Notes: a model not told the origin generated them from the sequence alone. A DNA stretch of 6,332 nucleotides from Methylobacillus methanolivorans (GCF_020531845.1 NZ_JAJAVF010000006.1:1-6332), one strand, 5' to 3'. Shown: positions 1-4,653, counted from the stretch's first letter. Numbers and translations: made by a program.

Positions 1-10
1 CGCGAGAACC

Positions 11-117
11 ACATGAAGCAATAAGCATCAAGGGGCGGCATAAAGCCGTTCCGTTTCACTACACTTTTTATACGCCCGGCTTCGCCGGTTTTACCCTTGA
101 TCCTTATTTCTCCATGT
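11..117. repeat. Long imperfect inverted repeat enclosing two small hairpins
   Basis: Bases 11-34 and the reverse complement of 94-117 agree at 21 of 24 positions. Pairing extends outward with 4 of the next 6 positions (5-10 against 118-123). The 59-base interior holds CGGC-ATAAA-GCCG at 36-48 and CCGGC-TTC-GCCGG at 76-88, so the single strand could fold into a cloverleaf-like structure. Filamentous phages carry comparable clustered hairpins as packaging signal and plus/minus strand origins, but a small transposon-like element or another recombination site would also show such arms. Confidence 0.6.
76..92 (+). other. Small GC hairpin with a short T run
   Basis: A perfect 5-bp stem (76-80 with 84-88) with a 3-base loop is followed by TTTT at 89-92. 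It resembles a weak plus-strand terminator, but it also sits between the arms of the larger inverted repeat and may simply be part of that structure. Confidence 0.35.
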
Positions 118-151
118 GTTGCTGGTCGGCCATGCCGTATGGCACGGGCAA

Positions 152-172
152 GTGTGCCAAAAACGGGCACAC
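152..172. repeat. Perfect 7-bp stem-loop
   Basis: GTGTGCC at 152-158 pairs exactly with GGCACAC at 166-172 around the 7-base loop AAAAACG. GGCAC at 141-145 could pair alternatively with GTGCC at 154-158, giving two mutually exclusive folds. No T run follows on either strand, so it is unlikely to be a rho-independent terminator. A structural role in a phage origin or as a binding site is possible but not demonstrated. Confidence 0.5.
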
Positions 173-222
173 CAACCCATACCAACGCCAGACCTAAACG
201 CGGCAGTGTCTTGGGTGATTTT

Positions 223-250
223 TTGACAGGTAATTTAAACAAGGTAAGAT
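223..250 (+). promoter_or_regulatory. Sigma70-type promoter for the DUF4258/DUF2283 pair
   Basis: A perfect -35 TTGACA at 223-228 and a -10 TAAGAT at 245-250 (4 of 6 consensus positions) are separated by 16 bases. The expected start of transcription, about 7 bases past the -10, falls at or next to the ATG at 257, so the first gene may be translated from a leaderless message. A direct repeat AGGTAA occurs at 228-233 and 242-247, one copy reaching from the -35 into the spacer and one touching the -10. It could be an operator for autoregulation, as is common for toxin-antitoxin-like pairs, but this is only suggestive. Confidence 0.65.
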
Positions 251-256
251 AGCCCC

Positions 257-487
257 ATGGAATACAGGTTAAGCGACCATGCGTTGAAGCGGATGGTGAA
301 GCGCGGCGTAAAGGAAGAGTGGGTTAGGGAGACGTTGGCTAACCCGGACACGACGCGAGTTGATGCAGATGACATTACGTTGGTTCATGCGATCAAGGCT
401 ATTGCTGATCGTGGATTTAAGCAGTTGCGTGTCATCTATAACGAAACCACTGAGCCAGTGACGGTTGTCACGGTATTTTTTGAATAG
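257..487 (+). CDS. DUF4258 family protein, possible RelE-like toxin of a small two-gene module
   Basis: The 76-residue product has the DUF4258 signature. The N-terminus reads YRLSDHALKRMVKRGV with H8, R12 and R16, followed by a helix ending in an LxNP turn near residues 27-30. The C-terminal strands contain LRVIYN and VTVVTVFFE. DUF4258 proteins are small, often encoded next to DUF2283 proteins, and are thought to share the fold of RelE/ParE-type toxins; their activity is largely uncharacterised. The start at 257 is the first ATG after a good promoter and preserves the family N-terminus. No strong ribosome-binding site precedes it (only AAGG at 241-244, 12 bases away), consistent with leaderless translation. 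The stop at 485-487 forms part of the ribosome-binding site of the next gene. The pair runs convergently toward the phage zot gene. The family call is fairly firm; a toxin role is inferred. Confidence 0.8.
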   Translation: MEYRLSDHALKRMVKRGVKEEWVRETLANPDTTRVDADDITLVHAIKAIADRGFKQLRVIYNETTEPVTVVTVFFE

Positions 488-491
488 GTGA
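486..491 (+). promoter_or_regulatory. Ribosome-binding site that fixes the start of the DUF2283 gene
   Basis: AGGTGA at 486-491 overlaps the stop codon of the upstream gene and lies 5 bases before ATG 497. This favours ATG 497 over the in-frame GTG at 488 and ATG at 491, which lie inside the site itself. The overlap suggests translational coupling of the two genes. Confidence 0.7.
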
Positions 492-496
492 TGAAT

Positions 497-679
497 ATGA
501 AAATTGAGTTTGATCCGATTGCAGATGCTTTGTATATCGCACTGAGCGAGAACGATGTAGAGCGTACCGAGGAAATCCGCCCCGGCGTGATCTTGGACTA
601 TGACGCCCTGGGCAACATTGTTGGTTTTGAAATGTTGTCGGTCAGTAAACAGAGCGGGAAGCTGAAACACGCTGCCTGA
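497..679 (+). CDS. DUF2283 family protein, partner of the DUF4258 gene
   Basis: The 60-residue product begins MKIEFDPIADALYIALSE and continues through RPGVILDYDALGNIVGFEML, the typical DUF2283 pattern of a short beta-rich domain with conserved D-x-x-A-D-A-L-Y-I and D-x-x-G-x-x-V-G-x-E motifs. Its function is not established; in many bacteria it is encoded immediately after a DUF4258 gene and is suspected to be the antitoxin-like partner. The GTG at 488 would add MMN, but family alignment and the AGGTGA site at 486-491 support ATG 497. The stop is followed after 5 bases by a strong terminator, which closes the two-gene unit. In a phage setting this could be an accessory cargo (moron) module or flanking host DNA; the sequence alone does not decide. 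Confidence 0.82.
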   Translation: MKIEFDPIADALYIALSENDVERTEEIRPGVILDYDALGNIVGFEMLSVSKQSGKLKHAA

Positions 680-684
680 TAATG

Positions 685-706
685 AAGCCCCGCAAGGGGC
701 TTTTTT
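685..706 (+). terminator. Rho-independent terminator after the DUF2283 gene, between convergent units
   Basis: A 7-bp stem (AAGCCCC 685-691 with GGGGCTT 696-702) closes on a GCAA tetraloop, and the run TTTTTT occupies 701-706. It lies 5 bases past the DUF2283 stop and also just beyond the zot stop at 712. On the minus strand the hairpin is followed only by TTCATTAT, so termination of the phage transcript would be weaker there. Confidence 0.9.
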
Positions 707-711
707 ATTGC

Positions 712-1887
712 CTATGTATTCGGGAACGCCCATTGGCTTTCCTTCATTCTTTCGCGCTGAATAGCGCTAGGTTGGATGGGTTGCTGCTGGACTTGATCCG
801 GCGTTTGCGCTTGCTGCACAGGGTTTGCATTGCGCTTCTCCAGCTCCGCATCCTGGCGTTCCAGCGTGCGTTGCCTGGCTTCTTCACTACGCTGACGATC
901 TGCTGTGACGCGTTCCCGCTCCGCCTGCTGGCTCAGATCATTGGCCGACTGGCCCGGGTTAAAGTCGACGAACATGCCGCCCTGGATGATCTGCTTGCAC
1001 AAGTATTCCGGGGTGGCGACGGGCGTCCCTTGTTGGCTATAGCACTTACACTGCCCCCGGAAATCCACGCAAGCAGCCGGCACCGGCACGGTGATGGGTT
1101 CAGTGAGCTTGTCATACACAGGCGCGGTATACGGCAGCCCTGGCACCCGTTCCTGTCGTGCCTCCAGCCAGGTTGGTTCCTCTTTGACGTATTGCCTGGC
1201 TGGTGCATAGGGCTGGGCTGTTGGGTTGATGACCTTCTCGGTCTGCACTTCCAGATTTTCAGGGGTATGGTGATCGGTAAAGCCGTTAATGGTCTTGATC
1301 GCATACCAGGCGACCAGGACGAACAGGATAGGCATCAGCACCACCAGTACCAGCCTGGCCGGGATGCGCTTCTTCACCGTATGCAGATCAGCCGACTTGT
1401 ACCAGCCGAACACCTCCTTCGGATAGACGAAGTGTTTCTCGATGGAGCCTTTCAGGCTCTTGACGTTCTCACGGACGGATTGGAATTCGTGAATGGTGGA
1501 CTTCTGGAACCCATAGAAGCGCACGACATGGAAATGACGGCCAACGAGCCTACGCACGTTGCCGTCCAGGAGCATGGGATGTTGCGTGATCAGGAACAGG
1601 TCATGGCCAGAATGGCGGTGGACTTCCAACTGACTGACACACTTAGGCACCGCAGCGCCATTAGCGCGTGGTCTAAACGTGCCCTGGCATTCATCAATCA
1701 CGATGATCGCCCCTTGTGGGCAATCCACCCAGTCTTCACCTTTCTGCATCTTCTGCCAGTCCAGGGTGAGTTCTGGAATACCGTGATAGAACACAGGCCG
1801 CATTTCCTTGTCGGCCATGTCCTTGATGGTCTTGAGTGTGAACAGGCTTTTACCCGAGCCTGGCAGGCCAGTGATCAGCGTAATCAT
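712..1887 (-). CDS. zot: Zot/pI-like inner-membrane assembly ATPase of a filamentous phage
   Basis: This 391-residue protein is the morphogenesis ATPase that sits in the inner membrane and drives virion extrusion, replacing the ssDNA-binding protein with pVIII. The N-terminal cytoplasmic domain has a Walker A motif GLPGSGKS at residues 7-14 and a Walker B IIVIDE at 61-66, followed by SGHDLFLITQHP (93-104), as in the Zot family (PF05707). A single membrane segment spans about 177-197 after a basic KKR (172-174), which gives an N-in topology. The periplasmic part has four cysteines (C273, C280, C282, C297) and a Q/E/R-rich tail near 315-375 that is probably disordered or coiled. The ATG at 1885-1887 overlaps the upstream stop as ATGA, implying coupling. 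The Zot name does not imply a toxin: this is the standard phage protein and no enterotoxic fragment is evident. Confidence 0.95.
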   Translation of the reverse strand: MITLITGLPGSGKSLFTLKTIKDMADKEMRPVFYHGIPELTLDWQKMQKGEDWVDCPQGAIIVIDECQGTFRPRANGAAVPKCVSQLEVHRHSGHDLFLITQHPMLLDGNVRRLVGRHFHVVRFYGFQKSTIHEFQSVRENVKSLKGSIEKHFVYPKEVFGWYKSADLHTVKKRIPARLVLVVLMPILFVLVAWYAIKTINGFTDHHTPENLEVQTEKVINPTAQPYAPARQYVKEEPTWLEARQERVPGLPYTAPVYDKLTEPITVPVPAACVDFRGQCKCYSQQGTPVATPEYLCKQIIQGGMFVDFNPGQSANDLSQQAERERVTADRQRSEEARQRTLERQDAELEKRNANPVQQAQTPDQVQQQPIQPSAIQRERMKESQWAFPNT

Positions 1888-2207
1888 TTAGTGATCCCGA
1901 ACTTGGTCATGAGGCCACTGGTGACACCCTGAATCACCAGGCGCGCGCTATAGGCACTGGCGAGCACATTGAGCGCCTTATCAATCTTGAGCGTCCCCAG
2001 CATGCCCATCATTTCCGGGGACACAGCGCTAAAGCTGGTATAGGCATGTTGCATCAAGTAATTGATCAACACATCCACGCCCTGGTAAGTGATGAAGCCA
2101 AAGCCCAGCGCAATGAGCAGCTTGACCAGGCCGTGCATGATGGATTGACCAAAGCCGCCAATCAGCGCAGCGACGATCCAGGAAGCAATACCAATGAGAG
2201 CAGGCAT
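1884..2207 (-). CDS. DUF2523/pVI-like minor coat protein
   Basis: The 107-residue hydrophobic protein has an N-terminal hydrophobic stretch (about 2-20), a central membrane segment (about 27-50) and a more amphipathic C-terminal half with a hydrophobic helix near 78-98. Its size, hydrophobicity and position directly between the adsorption gene and zot match the DUF2523 family (PF10734), the inovirus minor coat protein equivalent to pVI of M13. In M13, pVI helps anchor pIII at the end of the virion that is released last. The ATG at 2205-2207 is 1 base after the upstream stop, and the stop overlaps the zot start, so translation is probably coupled on both sides. No strong Shine-Dalgarno is present. 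The assignment rests on context and general sequence character. Confidence 0.85.
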   Translation of the reverse strand: MPALIGIASWIVAALIGGFGQSIMHGLVKLLIALGFGFITYQGVDVLINYLMQHAYTSFSAVSPEMMGMLGTLKIDKALNVLASAYSARLVIQGVTSGLMTKFGITK

Positions 2208-2208
2208 A

Positions 2209-3672
2209 TCAGATGAACCCCACGATACGAAGCGCAGCGAGATAGGCCGCTGCCAACAGGAAATAGCCGATCATTTCCAGATAAGGACAGATCTTGCTGA
2301 ACGGCACCGACACCGAATGGCCACCAATGGAGAACTGGACATCCGAGATACATGAAGCCCCGAAGGAGTAGGGGCCGGAATCCGACACCAGTGAGCCGAC
2401 ATTGATCGTGCGATTACCATCGCCCTCACGGTTCAGGTAAGCCGTGACGTCTTCGTCTTCTTCACCATGCAGGATGCGTTGCCCACGACCTGCCGCATCA
2501 GCAAACTGTTCCATGCCTTCAATGTCATCACAGCGATCCTGGTGAATCTTGCGAGACATGGCGCAATTGGCTGCATCGCCTTCACATTCCCAGGAGCCAC
2601 AACCGCCGCCCCAGGTGCCTTTCTTGTCCTCCTTGTCAGCTTCTTTGCAGACTTTGGCATTGGGATTTTTTTGGCAGTAGGCTTCCTGCGGTTCGCTGGT
2701 ACTGGTGGTGCTGCCATCCGGGTTGGTGGTGGTTTCCGTGACGGTAGGTTGGCTTCCAGCACCGCTGCCTGGCGTGATGGTAATCACTGGGCTAGGGGTG
2801 ACCGTTGTGGTTGGTTCTGGATTGGGATTTTCAGGCGTAGGAGCCGGGGTTTCTGTCTTGACTGTAGGCTTGGGTGCAATATCGACAGGTTTGCCACCTG
2901 GTGTGCCTGGCTTGAGACACATGACGGTGGTAGTGCCGTTAGTGGTGTAACTACCCCAGGTCATGCCTTTCTTAGCACAGTCGCATTCCGGGCAAGGGCT
3001 GGGGGTTTCTGCTGGGTCTGGTGCATCTTCGGCACCATCGGGTTGTTCGTCTTCGGGCGCGTCGCAGGGAACGCCAGTGTTGTCTTCAACGTCCGTCCAC
3101 CAAGTCTTTTGTCCGTTGCTGACGACAAGGCCAAAGGCATCGCCCAGGCCGTAATAGCAACCATTGAAGCAGGCCATGGTGCCTTTGCCAGTGAGGGGTT
3201 GTTCCGTACCGCAGACACCATTGCAGCCTGGGGTGCATTGCGGAGGAGCTTTACAAGTACCATCAGGCTGGCGAACTGCAGGAGGAACGCAGGCTGGCAC
3301 CGTGCAATAGTATTTTTCGTTATTGCCAGAATTCCAGGTTGTGTTATCGCATGACCACTGACGATTGACCGTAAAACTAGCATCAACATTTAATTGATTC
3401 TTGACCACGCATAAATAGGTCTGGTGATTAACAGCCTGTATGCCTGTATAGGCATAGGTCTTATGGGCAGCAGGCGCAGAGGCATTCTGCTTATCGGCAT
3501 GGGTTGAGCCGTAGGAATCACAAGCGAGTTGAGCGGTATTGTGAAACCCGGTATTGGCCCCCGACACATTCACTGACCAACGGTATTTAGCCTCTACTTG
3601 CTCAGTGGCAGCATACGAAACACCAGTCCATAGCCAGGCCATGATCAAGATCAAGCGTTGAACAGTATCCAC
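2209..3672 (-). CDS. pIII-like adsorption protein (TspB/inovirus attachment protein type)
   Basis: The 487-residue protein should be exported, anchored in the inner membrane and placed at the virion tip, where it binds the host receptor. Residues 1-21 form a signal peptide ending VSYA before ATEQ. The N-terminal region to about 205 is cysteine-rich. An acidic, proline-rich linker (205-232) and a Thr/Pro-rich linker (about 255-330) separate it from the C-terminal region, where CGSWECEGDAANCAM (358-372) and a following QDRC strongly resemble the C-terminal domain of Neisseria TspB and other inovirus attachment proteins. A membrane segment spans about 463-485 at the extreme C-terminus. About 24 cysteines suggest a disulfide-stabilised structure. 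The start is GTG (3670-3672) with GGGGG 4 bases upstream; the downstream ATG at residue 11 would truncate the signal peptide. The N-terminal domains set host range and usually diverge fast. Confidence 0.9.
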   Translation of the reverse strand: MDTVQRLILIMAWLWTGVSYAATEQVEAKYRWSVNVSGANTGFHNTAQLACDSYGSTHADKQNASAPAAHKTYAYTGIQAVNHQTYLCVVKNQLNVDASFTVNRQWSCDNTTWNSGNNEKYYCTVPACVPPAVRQPDGTCKAPPQCTPGCNGVCGTEQPLTGKGTMACFNGCYYGLGDAFGLVVSNGQKTWWTDVEDNTGVPCDAPEDEQPDGAEDAPDPAETPSPCPECDCAKKGMTWGSYTTNGTTTVMCLKPGTPGGKPVDIAPKPTVKTETPAPTPENPNPEPTTTVTPSPVITITPGSGAGSQPTVTETTTNPDGSTTSTSEPQEAYCQKNPNAKVCKEADKEDKKGTWGGGCGSWECEGDAANCAMSRKIHQDRCDDIEGMEQFADAAGRGQRILHGEEDEDVTAYLNREGDGNRTINVGSLVSDSGPYSFGASCISDVQFSIGGHSVSVPFSKICPYLEMIGYFLLAAAYLAALRIVGFI

Positions 3673-3713
3673 AGCGCCCCCAGTATGCCTAACATGACGA
3701 TCCAGCCTTCCAT
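3651..3713 (-). CDS. Tiny hydrophobic ORF (20 codons) between the coat terminator and pIII
   Basis: Minus-strand ATG 3713 to TGA 3651 encodes MEGWIVMLGILGALWILFNA, essentially one membrane segment. A GAGGG ribosome-binding site lies 6 bases upstream of the ATG, and the frame begins just after the terminator that follows the major coat gene. It overlaps the start of the pIII gene by 22 bases in a different frame. It could be a very small virion or membrane protein of the pVII/pIX kind, or a leader whose translation delivers ribosomes to the GTG start of pIII. The short length makes chance possible, but the good ribosome-binding site, hydrophobic content and placement support it. Confidence 0.5.
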   Translation of the reverse strand: MEGWIVMLGILGALWILFNA

Positions 3714-3728
3714 GTGATCCCTCGTAAT

Positions 3729-3761
3729 AAAAAAGGCCATGAGGGCTTTACGCTCATGGCC
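3729..3761 (-). terminator. Strong rho-independent terminator after the major coat gene
   Basis: On the minus strand a perfect 9-bp stem (GGCCATGAG with CTCATGGCC; plus coordinates 3753-3761 and 3735-3743) with a 9-base loop is followed by TTTTTT (3734-3729). It starts 17 bases after the pVIII stop. M13 has a terminator at the same place, between gVIII and gIII, where it keeps coat transcripts abundant and lets only some transcription continue into the minor coat and assembly genes. The same use is likely here. Confidence 0.93.
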
Positions 3762-3777
3762 GATGGGTTACCTTGCT

Positions 3778-4002
3778 TTAGTTACCACGAATGCTGTTGT
3801 AAGCCTTCTTGGTACCCCATACCAACAACATGGCGACACCCACCGCTGCCACCGCAGTCACGGCATCGGCAAACAGGGTGGTGATTTCCGAGACGTCGAT
3901 AGCAGCACTCGCACCTTGGGAAGCTAAGGCCAAAGGACTAGCGACAATCGCACCCTTGATCAGACGAGTGCCGTACTTACGAGCTTGGTTAATTGGTTTC
4001 AT
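3778..4002 (-). CDS. Major coat protein precursor (pVIII-like)
   Basis: The 74-residue precursor has a long signal peptide with a basic N-terminus (K, R, K, R within residues 1-16), a hydrophobic core and an AxA-type cleavage site after ASA (31-33). The mature protein would be 41 residues. It has an acidic N-terminal part (D3, E6, D13), a hydrophobic core (about 14-30, ending VWG) and a basic C-terminus (K32, K33, R39) that would face the packaged DNA. This is the standard layout of an inovirus major coat protein, slightly shorter than the 50 residues of M13 pVIII. A near-perfect ribosome-binding site (AAGGAG at 4009-4014, 6 bases before the ATG) and a strong terminator directly downstream fit a very highly expressed structural gene. 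The start overlaps the upstream gene by 14 bases. Confidence 0.93.
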   Translation of the reverse strand: MKPINQARKYGTRLIKGAIVASPLALASQGASAAIDVSEITTLFADAVTAVAAVGVAMLLVWGTKKAYNSIRGN

Positions 4003-4231
4003 TTGATTCTCCTTCTTTCAACATATGAATGACTGCACGGAATGCAGCCGCGATTGCCCAGAGCAGCCCGATACTCAAGCTGATCTGAACTCCTTCAGCA
4101 GCGGTGAGATGCATCACACCGTTCTGCAATTCGGTAGGACTCACCACGAGCGCCGTGCAAGTGGTGTAGTCGCTGGGTTGGGGTACTAGCACCTGGTAGG
4201 TGCCAGCACCGAGGTCAATGAGGCATTGCAT
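3989..4231 (-). CDS. Small inovirus membrane protein of unknown role (80 aa), upstream of the coat gene
   Basis: The product has a short N-terminal domain with C3 and C25 (around SDYTTCTALVVSP), then a membrane segment at about 49-67 (ISLSIGLLWAIAAAFRAVI) and a charged tail. Proteins of this size and plan, with an SPxE motif and a W-A-x-x-x-x-FR membrane helix, are common just before the major coat gene in inoviruses of proteobacteria. The role is unproven; a minor virion protein or assembly factor is plausible. The frame is open back to an ATG at 4291, but ATG 4231 is preferred: it has AAGG 6 bases upstream, and the longer version would overlap the 49-codon gene by another 60 bases. Its end overlaps the pVIII start. 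Confidence 0.75.
   Translation of the reverse strand: MQCLIDLGAGTYQVLVPQPSDYTTCTALVVSPTELQNGVMHLTAAEGVQISLSIGLLWAIAAAFRAVIHMLKEGESNETN
4009..4014 (-). promoter_or_regulatory. Strong ribosome-binding site of the major coat gene
   Basis: Minus-strand AAGGAG is 6 bases from the ATG at 4002. It lies inside the coding sequence of the upstream 80-residue gene and is among the best such sites in the operon, as expected for the most abundant virion protein. Confidence 0.85.
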
Positions 4232-4364
4232 TTCTGGCCTTGAGTTCCAGATCAAGAATCTTGCGCACAAGCCTGGTAAATAAGGCGACATGCACGATTC
4301 CGCTCACCACAAACCCCAACAGAAAAACGCCTAGTAAGAGTTGCCACTCAGAAAATAGAATCAT
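4215..4364 (-). CDS. Small membrane peptide (49 aa), pVII/pIX-like candidate
   Basis: The frame begins MILFSEWQLLLGVFLLGFVV and continues through a hydrophobic stretch to about residue 29, then a basic amphipathic tail (TRLVRKILDLELKARNAMPH). Its ATG at 4362-4364 overlaps the stop of the upstream 26-codon gene as ATGA. Its end overlaps the next gene's start by 17 bases. A single helix with a positive tail, placed between the ssDNA-binding protein and the major coat gene, corresponds to the position of gVII and gIX in M13, which encode proteins of 32-33 residues at the first-emerging virion tip. The homology is by position and character, not by sequence. Confidence 0.72.
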   Translation of the reverse strand: MILFSEWQLLLGVFLLGFVVSGIVHVALFTRLVRKILDLELKARNAMPH

Positions 4365-4441
4365 GCGAACCCCACAACGAGCATGCCGCCTAGGCAGAGG
4401 CCGATAGCTAGCGCGGCCAAGTTAAGCATTAGGCGTTTCAT
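4361..4441 (-). CDS. Very small membrane peptide (26 aa), pVII/pIX-like candidate
   Basis: ATG 4441 to TGA 4361 encodes a peptide beginning MKRLMLNLAALAIGLCLGG and ending MLVVGFA: a basic N-terminus and one hydrophobic segment. It has a perfect AGGAGG ribosome-binding site 7 bases upstream. Its start overlaps the stop of the 71-residue gene (ATGA) and its stop overlaps the start of the 49-residue gene (ATGA), so all three appear translationally coupled. This tight linkage makes it a convincing gene despite its length. A minor coat protein at the virion tip is the most likely role. A short lipoprotein-like reading (L-x-x-C) is possible but weak. Confidence 0.75.
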   Translation of the reverse strand: MKRLMLNLAALAIGLCLGGMLVVGFA

Positions 4442-4653
4442 TGAATTGCCTCCTGTTCTGTCTCAGGGACGAGTTCCCACGCAGAAAACACTGCATAGTC
4501 GTCGTCTAGGTTCAGGCGGGCCGTATCCACCGCTTCATGCGGGCAATAGAGTCGCCCGGCTTTCTCTGCAAGGTTGGTGTAGCTCAATTCCTCGGTGAGA
4601 AAAGCGCCAGTGCTACGGCACTGAATAATGTAGAAGCGGCGGAAATCGGTCAT
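4438..4653 (-). CDS. Hypothetical inovirus protein (71 aa)
   Basis: The soluble, acidic product starts MTDFRRFYIIQCRSTGAFL, contains SYTNLAEKAGRLYCPHEAVDTARLNL in the middle and ends with an acidic tail. No membrane segment, signal peptide or catalytic motif is visible. The pattern of a YIIxCxSTGxFL strand, an aromatic-basic turn (AGRLYCPHEAVDTA) and a DDDYAVF strand looks like a small alpha/beta protein. Short proteins of this type occur next to the ssDNA-binding gene in several inoviruses, but I do not know a function. The start is 5 bases after the upstream stop with no obvious ribosome-binding site, so translation probably depends on coupling. Its stop overlaps the next ATG. Confidence 0.7.
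   Translation of the reverse strand: MTDFRRFYIIQCRSTGAFLTEELSYTNLAEKAGRLYCPHEAVDTARLNLDDDYAVFSAWELVPETEQEAIQ
4449..4454 (-). promoter_or_regulatory. Perfect Shine-Dalgarno of the 26-codon gene
   Basis: Minus-strand AGGAGG with 7 bases to ATG 4441. It lies inside the last codons of the 71-residue gene and is the main support for the tiny gene being translated. Confidence 0.85.

Larger units (their letters stand above)
1..222. other. Non-coding, hairpin-rich region left of the DUF4258/DUF2283 pair
   Basis: No gene is recognised here. The stretch contains a 24-bp imperfect inverted repeat (11-34 with 94-117), two small GC hairpins between its arms (36-48 and 76-88) and a perfect 7-bp hairpin (152-172). 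Plus-strand frame 3 is open from the window edge to a stop at 193-195, but it has no visible start and resembles no family I know. Frame 1 ends with TAA at 22-24, which could be the tail of a gene outside the window. Lying beyond the end of the phage gene block, the region is a reasonable candidate for the phage intergenic region (replication origin or packaging signal) or for an attachment-site flank. That is inference from structure and position only. Confidence 0.5.

Noticed and set aside
3..195. Open plus-strand frame 3 from the window edge to TAA at 193-195
   Set aside because: It has 64 codons but no visible start and no recognised domain, and it runs through the inverted repeat and hairpins. 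It could be the tail of a gene that begins outside the window, but this cannot be supported here.
229..250. Possible XerC/XerD dif-like site around the AT-rich promoter segment
   Set aside because: GTAATTTAAAC has only loose similarity to half of a dif site and no matching second half; the bases are better explained as a promoter.
488..496. GTG 488 or ATG 491 as start of the DUF2283 gene
   Set aside because: These codons fall within the AGGTGA ribosome-binding site for ATG 497, and the family N-terminus begins at MKIEFDP.
269..733. 154-codon minus-strand open frame across the DUF4258/DUF2283 pair
   Set aside because: Both plus-strand genes have recognisable families, a promoter and a terminator; the minus-strand frame has none of these and crosses the terminator.
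682..1932. 416-codon plus-strand open frame
   Set aside because: It lies opposite the zot gene, whose Walker A and B motifs and membrane segment are clear. The plus-strand product is low-complexity L/R/H-rich text without a domain and would read through the terminator stem.
2467..3354. 295-codon plus-strand open frame
   Set aside because: It is antisense to the pIII-like gene. Its G/A/F-rich content is what results from reading the complement of Pro/Thr/Cys-rich codons; no start signal is evident.
4232..4291. Upstream extension of the 80-residue gene to ATG 4291 (100 residues)
   Set aside because: The extension would overlap the coupled 49-codon membrane gene by another 60 bases, and ATG 4231 has an AAGG site at suitable spacing.
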